Of a DNA stretch of 64,000 nt, positions 62,070 through 64,000 are shown in pieces. Within the stretch, counting starts at the first letter, position 1, and each line of letters begins with the position of its first letter. The translations under genes were made by a program, and so were the position numbers. The notes under the pieces are model-generated. The model was given only the letters and a program-made list of their open reading frames with translations, was not told where the DNA came from and made no database searches. Origin of the DNA: Prochlorococcus sp. AG-347-K16 (lineage in GTDB: Bacteria > Cyanobacteriota > Cyanobacteriia > PCC-6307 > Cyanobiaceae); NCBI GenBank assembly GCA_003281405.1, contig QCCD01000006.1:1-64000 (forward strand). The letters run 5' to 3'.

Positions 62070-62579
62070 ATGAAGAAATTAAATTCTTTGATTTTGAGTA
62101 GCACAGTTAACTTCTTAGACTTCATATACTCTGGTAGATCTTTACAAAGATTTTGGGTTTTAGAAGTTATAGCTAGATCACCTTATTTTGCATTTCTTTC
62201 AGTTCTTCATTTTAAAGAATCTCTAGGAATTAAAAATGAGAAAACAATGATTTTAATGAAAGAACATTTTTATCAAGCTATTAACGAAACTGAGCATCTT
62301 AAAGAAATGGAGAAAAGAGGAGGAGATAGGTTCTGGATTGATAGATTTTTTGCGAGACACCTTGTTCTTGTGTATTACTGGATCATGGTTTTTTATTATT
62401 TCTTCTCTCCAGCTAATGCTTATGATGTCAACATAAAAATCGAAGAGCATGCATTTGAAACTTATTCCAAATATTTAATAGATAATCCAAATGATCAAAA
62501 AATAAAGGAAATTGCTCAAGATGAATTAAATCATGCCCAAGAACTTAACGAAGCTTTGTCAATGCTTACAAAAGTTTAG
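62070..62579 (+). CDS. Plastid-terminal-oxidase-type alternative oxidase (PTOX)
   Basis: Diiron membrane oxidase that moves electrons from plastoquinol to oxygen. 169 residues, shorter than plant PTOX. Iron ligands are seen in WVLEVIARSPYFAFLSVLHF, INETEHLKEME, IEEHAFETYSKYL and AQDELNHAQEL. Common in high-light picocyanobacteria as a safety valve. It overlaps the convergent gene at 62576 by four bases. Confidence 0.9.
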   Translation: MKKLNSLILSSTVNFLDFIYSGRSLQRFWVLEVIARSPYFAFLSVLHFKESLGIKNEKTMILMKEHFYQAINETEHLKEMEKRGGDRFWIDRFFARHLVLVYYWIMVFYYFFSPANAYDVNIKIEEHAFETYSKYLIDNPNDQKIKEIAQDELNHAQELNEALSMLTKV

Positions 62580-63010
62580 ATTAGTGCTGAGAAGTCTATT
62601 AGCAATATTGAGAGTATCACCGAAGAAGAAATTAATCCTAGGCTGATCATTAATGAGACGTAACCTTTTTTTCTAGGCAATTTATAAAAAGATATTCCAA
62701 TAATTAATATCATTATTAATGAGAAAAAAATTATAATTTTTTCATTTACTAAATTGAGATGTATAACTAAATTTTTTTCTTCAAAAAATTTGAGAAATTC
62801 AGATAAAACTAATTCTTCTTCTATTTTCTTAAAATAGTCAAATAAGCTTATAAAAGCAGAACTTAATAAAGATAATGCAACCAGTGCAGTAACTGGTTTT
62901 GTTAACCTGTTAAGTGTTCTGTTAAAACTTGCCAATAAAATAAGAATAAAAAAAGAGGTTACTAACGGTATTAAAGGTATAAGAGTTGTTGAATTTATGA
63001 AATTTCCCAC
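62576..63010 (-). CDS. Four-helix membrane protein, weak NdhF N-terminus likeness
   Basis: 144 residues, hydrophobic segments near 8-26, 38-54, 87-106 and 117-140. The beginning (LIPLIPLVTSFFILILLASF, then NRTLNRLTKPVTALVAL) looks like the start of NdhF/NuoL antiporter-type subunits, but the protein is far shorter. Adjacent to the PTOX gene, also plastoquinone-related. The likeness is a guess. Confidence 0.55.
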   Translation of the reverse strand: MGNFINSTTLIPLIPLVTSFFILILLASFNRTLNRLTKPVTALVALSLLSSAFISLFDYFKKIEEELVLSEFLKFFEEKNLVIHLNLVNEKIIIFFSLIMILIIGISFYKLPRKKGYVSLMISLGLISSSVILSILLIDFSALI

Positions 63011-63156
63011 GGAAAAATATGTATCTAACTTAAAATTTTATATTATTTCGACGCGTTATTTTATTAAATAAGATTTTTTAAAATCTAAAATGTAATTAGT
63101 ACCTATTGCATTCTGTGTAAATTGATACCAAAATTAAATTAGTATTGAAAAATAAA

Positions 63157-63258
63157 ATGTTAGCCATTTCTGAAATTATTATTGCAAGTGCTATCTTCCT
63201 AGGAGTTGTATATTGGGAAGTCAAATTCCTATATACCAAAACTACAGTAGCGAAATAA
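63157..63258 (+). CDS. Small membrane peptide
   Basis: 33 residues, MLAISEIIIASAIFLGVVYW then EVKFLYTKTTVAK. One hydrophobic helix with basic C-terminus. Family not known. Confidence 0.45.
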   Translation: MLAISEIIIASAIFLGVVYWEVKFLYTKTTVAK

Positions 63259-63374
63259 ATTCACTCAAAACAGGAAAATTAAAAGCGTAGAAAATTTAAA
63301 TAAAATTTAAGAATTTAAGTTGACAAAAAAAGCTCTAAATATGAGAGAATAAACACAAATATTCAGCCCTTCTA

Positions 63375-63512
63375 ATGAGCGAAGTCCAAAATCCTAATAC
63401 TAACTCAACTCAGCAGCAGCAGCAGCAACAGCAACAATCCTATTCAGACAGCAAAATTAACTCTGCTGAGAGCGAGAGACTTTATCTTGAGATGAAAGAA
63501 GCTTGGCTTTAA
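63375..63512 (+). CDS. Small protein with polyglutamine run
   Basis: 45 residues. MSEVQNPNTNSTQ is followed by a run of nine glutamines in all (mixed CAG and CAA), then SYSDSKINSAESERLYLEMK and EAWL. CAG repeats of this kind are rare in this AT-rich genome. Function unknown. Confidence 0.55.
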   Translation: MSEVQNPNTNSTQQQQQQQQQSYSDSKINSAESERLYLEMKEAWL

Positions 63513-63624
63513 ATTTAATTCGTGTTTGAAATAATATTTCTATAATTTTTTTTTATTTTGAAGTAATCAATACTTTTTTATTTTCTATACCCTTTAAATT
63601 TTGTTTAACTACAAGATTAATTTG

Positions 63625-63756
63625 TTGAGAAAACTTAAGCAGTTAGAGAAAATTAACGGAAGGCTCGCAATGGGAGGGTTGATATATTTAGTTTTTACAA
63701 AACTAGTTTCCAACCGTGCCGACATATTAGACCAGCTTAAATCTTATTTAATTTAA
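63625..63756 (+). CDS. High-light-inducible (Hli)-like peptide with TTG start
   Basis: 43 residues with one helix: LEKINGRLAMGGLIYLVF contains the ExxNGRxAMxG chlorophyll-binding motif. No ATG is in frame; TTG at 63625 (or 63622) would start it. The tail RADILDQLKSYLI is atypical. Thylakoid stress peptides of this kind are abundant in Prochlorococcus. Confidence 0.65.
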   Translation: MRKLKQLEKINGRLAMGGLIYLVFTKLVSNRADILDQLKSYLI

Positions 63757-63777
63757 GAAATGAATTAGAAGTATTTA

Positions 63778-63870
63778 TTATCCAGGAATATTTCGTTCTA
63801 TATAAGCGTCAGTTAAAGCTAAAATTAACCCCAATAATGTTGAAAATATAGCAATTTCAGTTGATTCCAT
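63778..63870 (-). CDS. Tiny membrane peptide
   Basis: 30 residues, MESTEIAIFSTLLGLILALT then DAYIERNIPG. One helix with a polar end, like the small photosystem subunits in shape but without a match I can name. Convergent with the Hli-like gene. Confidence 0.45.
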   Translation of the reverse strand: MESTEIAIFSTLLGLILALTDAYIERNIPG

Positions 63871-63939
63871 TTTATTTTTGAATTATCCCTAGTTTGCTAA
63901 ATAATTCAAAGTGCAGCAACAAAACTAATAACTTACTAT

Positions 63940-63953
63940 AGTACGTATATACT
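63940..63953. promoter_or_regulatory. LexA-like site before the last gene
   Basis: AGTACGTATATACT matches RGTACNNNDGTWCB at all fixed positions but one, and its TATACT end can act as a -10 box. The surrounding ATAGTA/TACTAT is a 6-bp inverted repeat. It is 15 bp before the GTG at 63969. Confidence 0.35.
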
Positions 63954-63968
63954 ATTAGTTATTTATTG

Positions 63969-64000
63969 TGAGCTCAGCAACTCCTGAGTTTCTTTTCGTT
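63969..64000 (+). CDS. Start of a gene cut by window end
   Basis: A GTG at 63969 opens a frame MSSATPEFLF that runs off the window. Only about ten residues are visible, so no function can be given. It stands behind the LexA-like site at 63940. Confidence 0.4.

Overview
The window looks like chromosome of a high-light-adapted Prochlorococcus (marine picocyanobacterium). The DNA is very AT-rich (about 30% G+C by eye), genes are short-spaced, and the gene content fits: pipX-pipY, sepF, a DUF4278 protein, Nif11, DUF1651 and DUF3764 proteins, PTOX, an Hli-like peptide, photolyase, and many tiny membrane proteins. I identify the genus from gene content and style, not from a search.

Layout. (1) 1-27.6 kb is a conserved backbone: malate:quinone oxidoreductase (partial), an Nfu protein, an ArsM-type methyltransferase with an aminotransferase, murE, yidD, rpsD, a sulfur amino-acid block (two Cys/Met PLP enzymes and cysK), queA, pdhC, an acyl-ACP/CoA synthetase, lipB, hpf, a deoC-like gene, recO, a glycosyltransferase, proC, sepF, pipY-pipX, an EcfT/CbiQ protein, der, DUF1823, cobI, a MiaE-like gene and aroQ. 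(2) tRNA-Tyr(GUA) and tRNA-Thr(GGU) follow at 27.62-27.78 kb. (3) 27.785-39.44 kb is a genomic island bounded by a 46-bp direct repeat of the 3' part of tRNA-Thr. It carries a T5orf172-type protein, an overlapping NUDIX and PLD/helicase/DUF3427 gene pair, a SIMPL protein, small genes, and a complete type III restriction-modification pair. It also holds fragments of tRNA-Ala and tRNA-Pro, a frameshifted DNA-binding-type gene, and matching TGCACTAA repeats near both ends. This is the architecture of the tRNA-targeting elements called tycheposons, here apparently without a working recombinase. (4) 39.5-44.2 kb is a run of small genes, including a second copy of a two-gene cassette also found inside the island and three ferredoxin-fold-like genes. 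(5) 44.2-64 kb is a flexible backbone: thiD, tenA, photolyase, pip, a structured RNA candidate at 48.7 kb, GT2 and GT11 glycosyltransferases, CPBP protease, arfB, bcp, tatA, a CrtISO-like oxidoreductase, PTOX, an Hli-like peptide and many peptides under 60 residues.

How the genes connect. pipX-pipY belong to the NtcA/PII nitrogen control network. lipB and pdhC act in lipoylated pyruvate dehydrogenase. The three PLP enzymes at 7.5-11.2 kb make cysteine and cystathionine/homocysteine. The island reads as a defence island: type III RM plus a helicase/nuclease-like module with a NUDIX partner. The most promising material for new biology is that module, the duplicated 63-aa/31-aa cassette whose 31-residue membrane peptide is better conserved than its partner, the layered tRNA remnants with candidate recombinase sites, and the roughly 200-nt structured RNA between pip and 49 kb.
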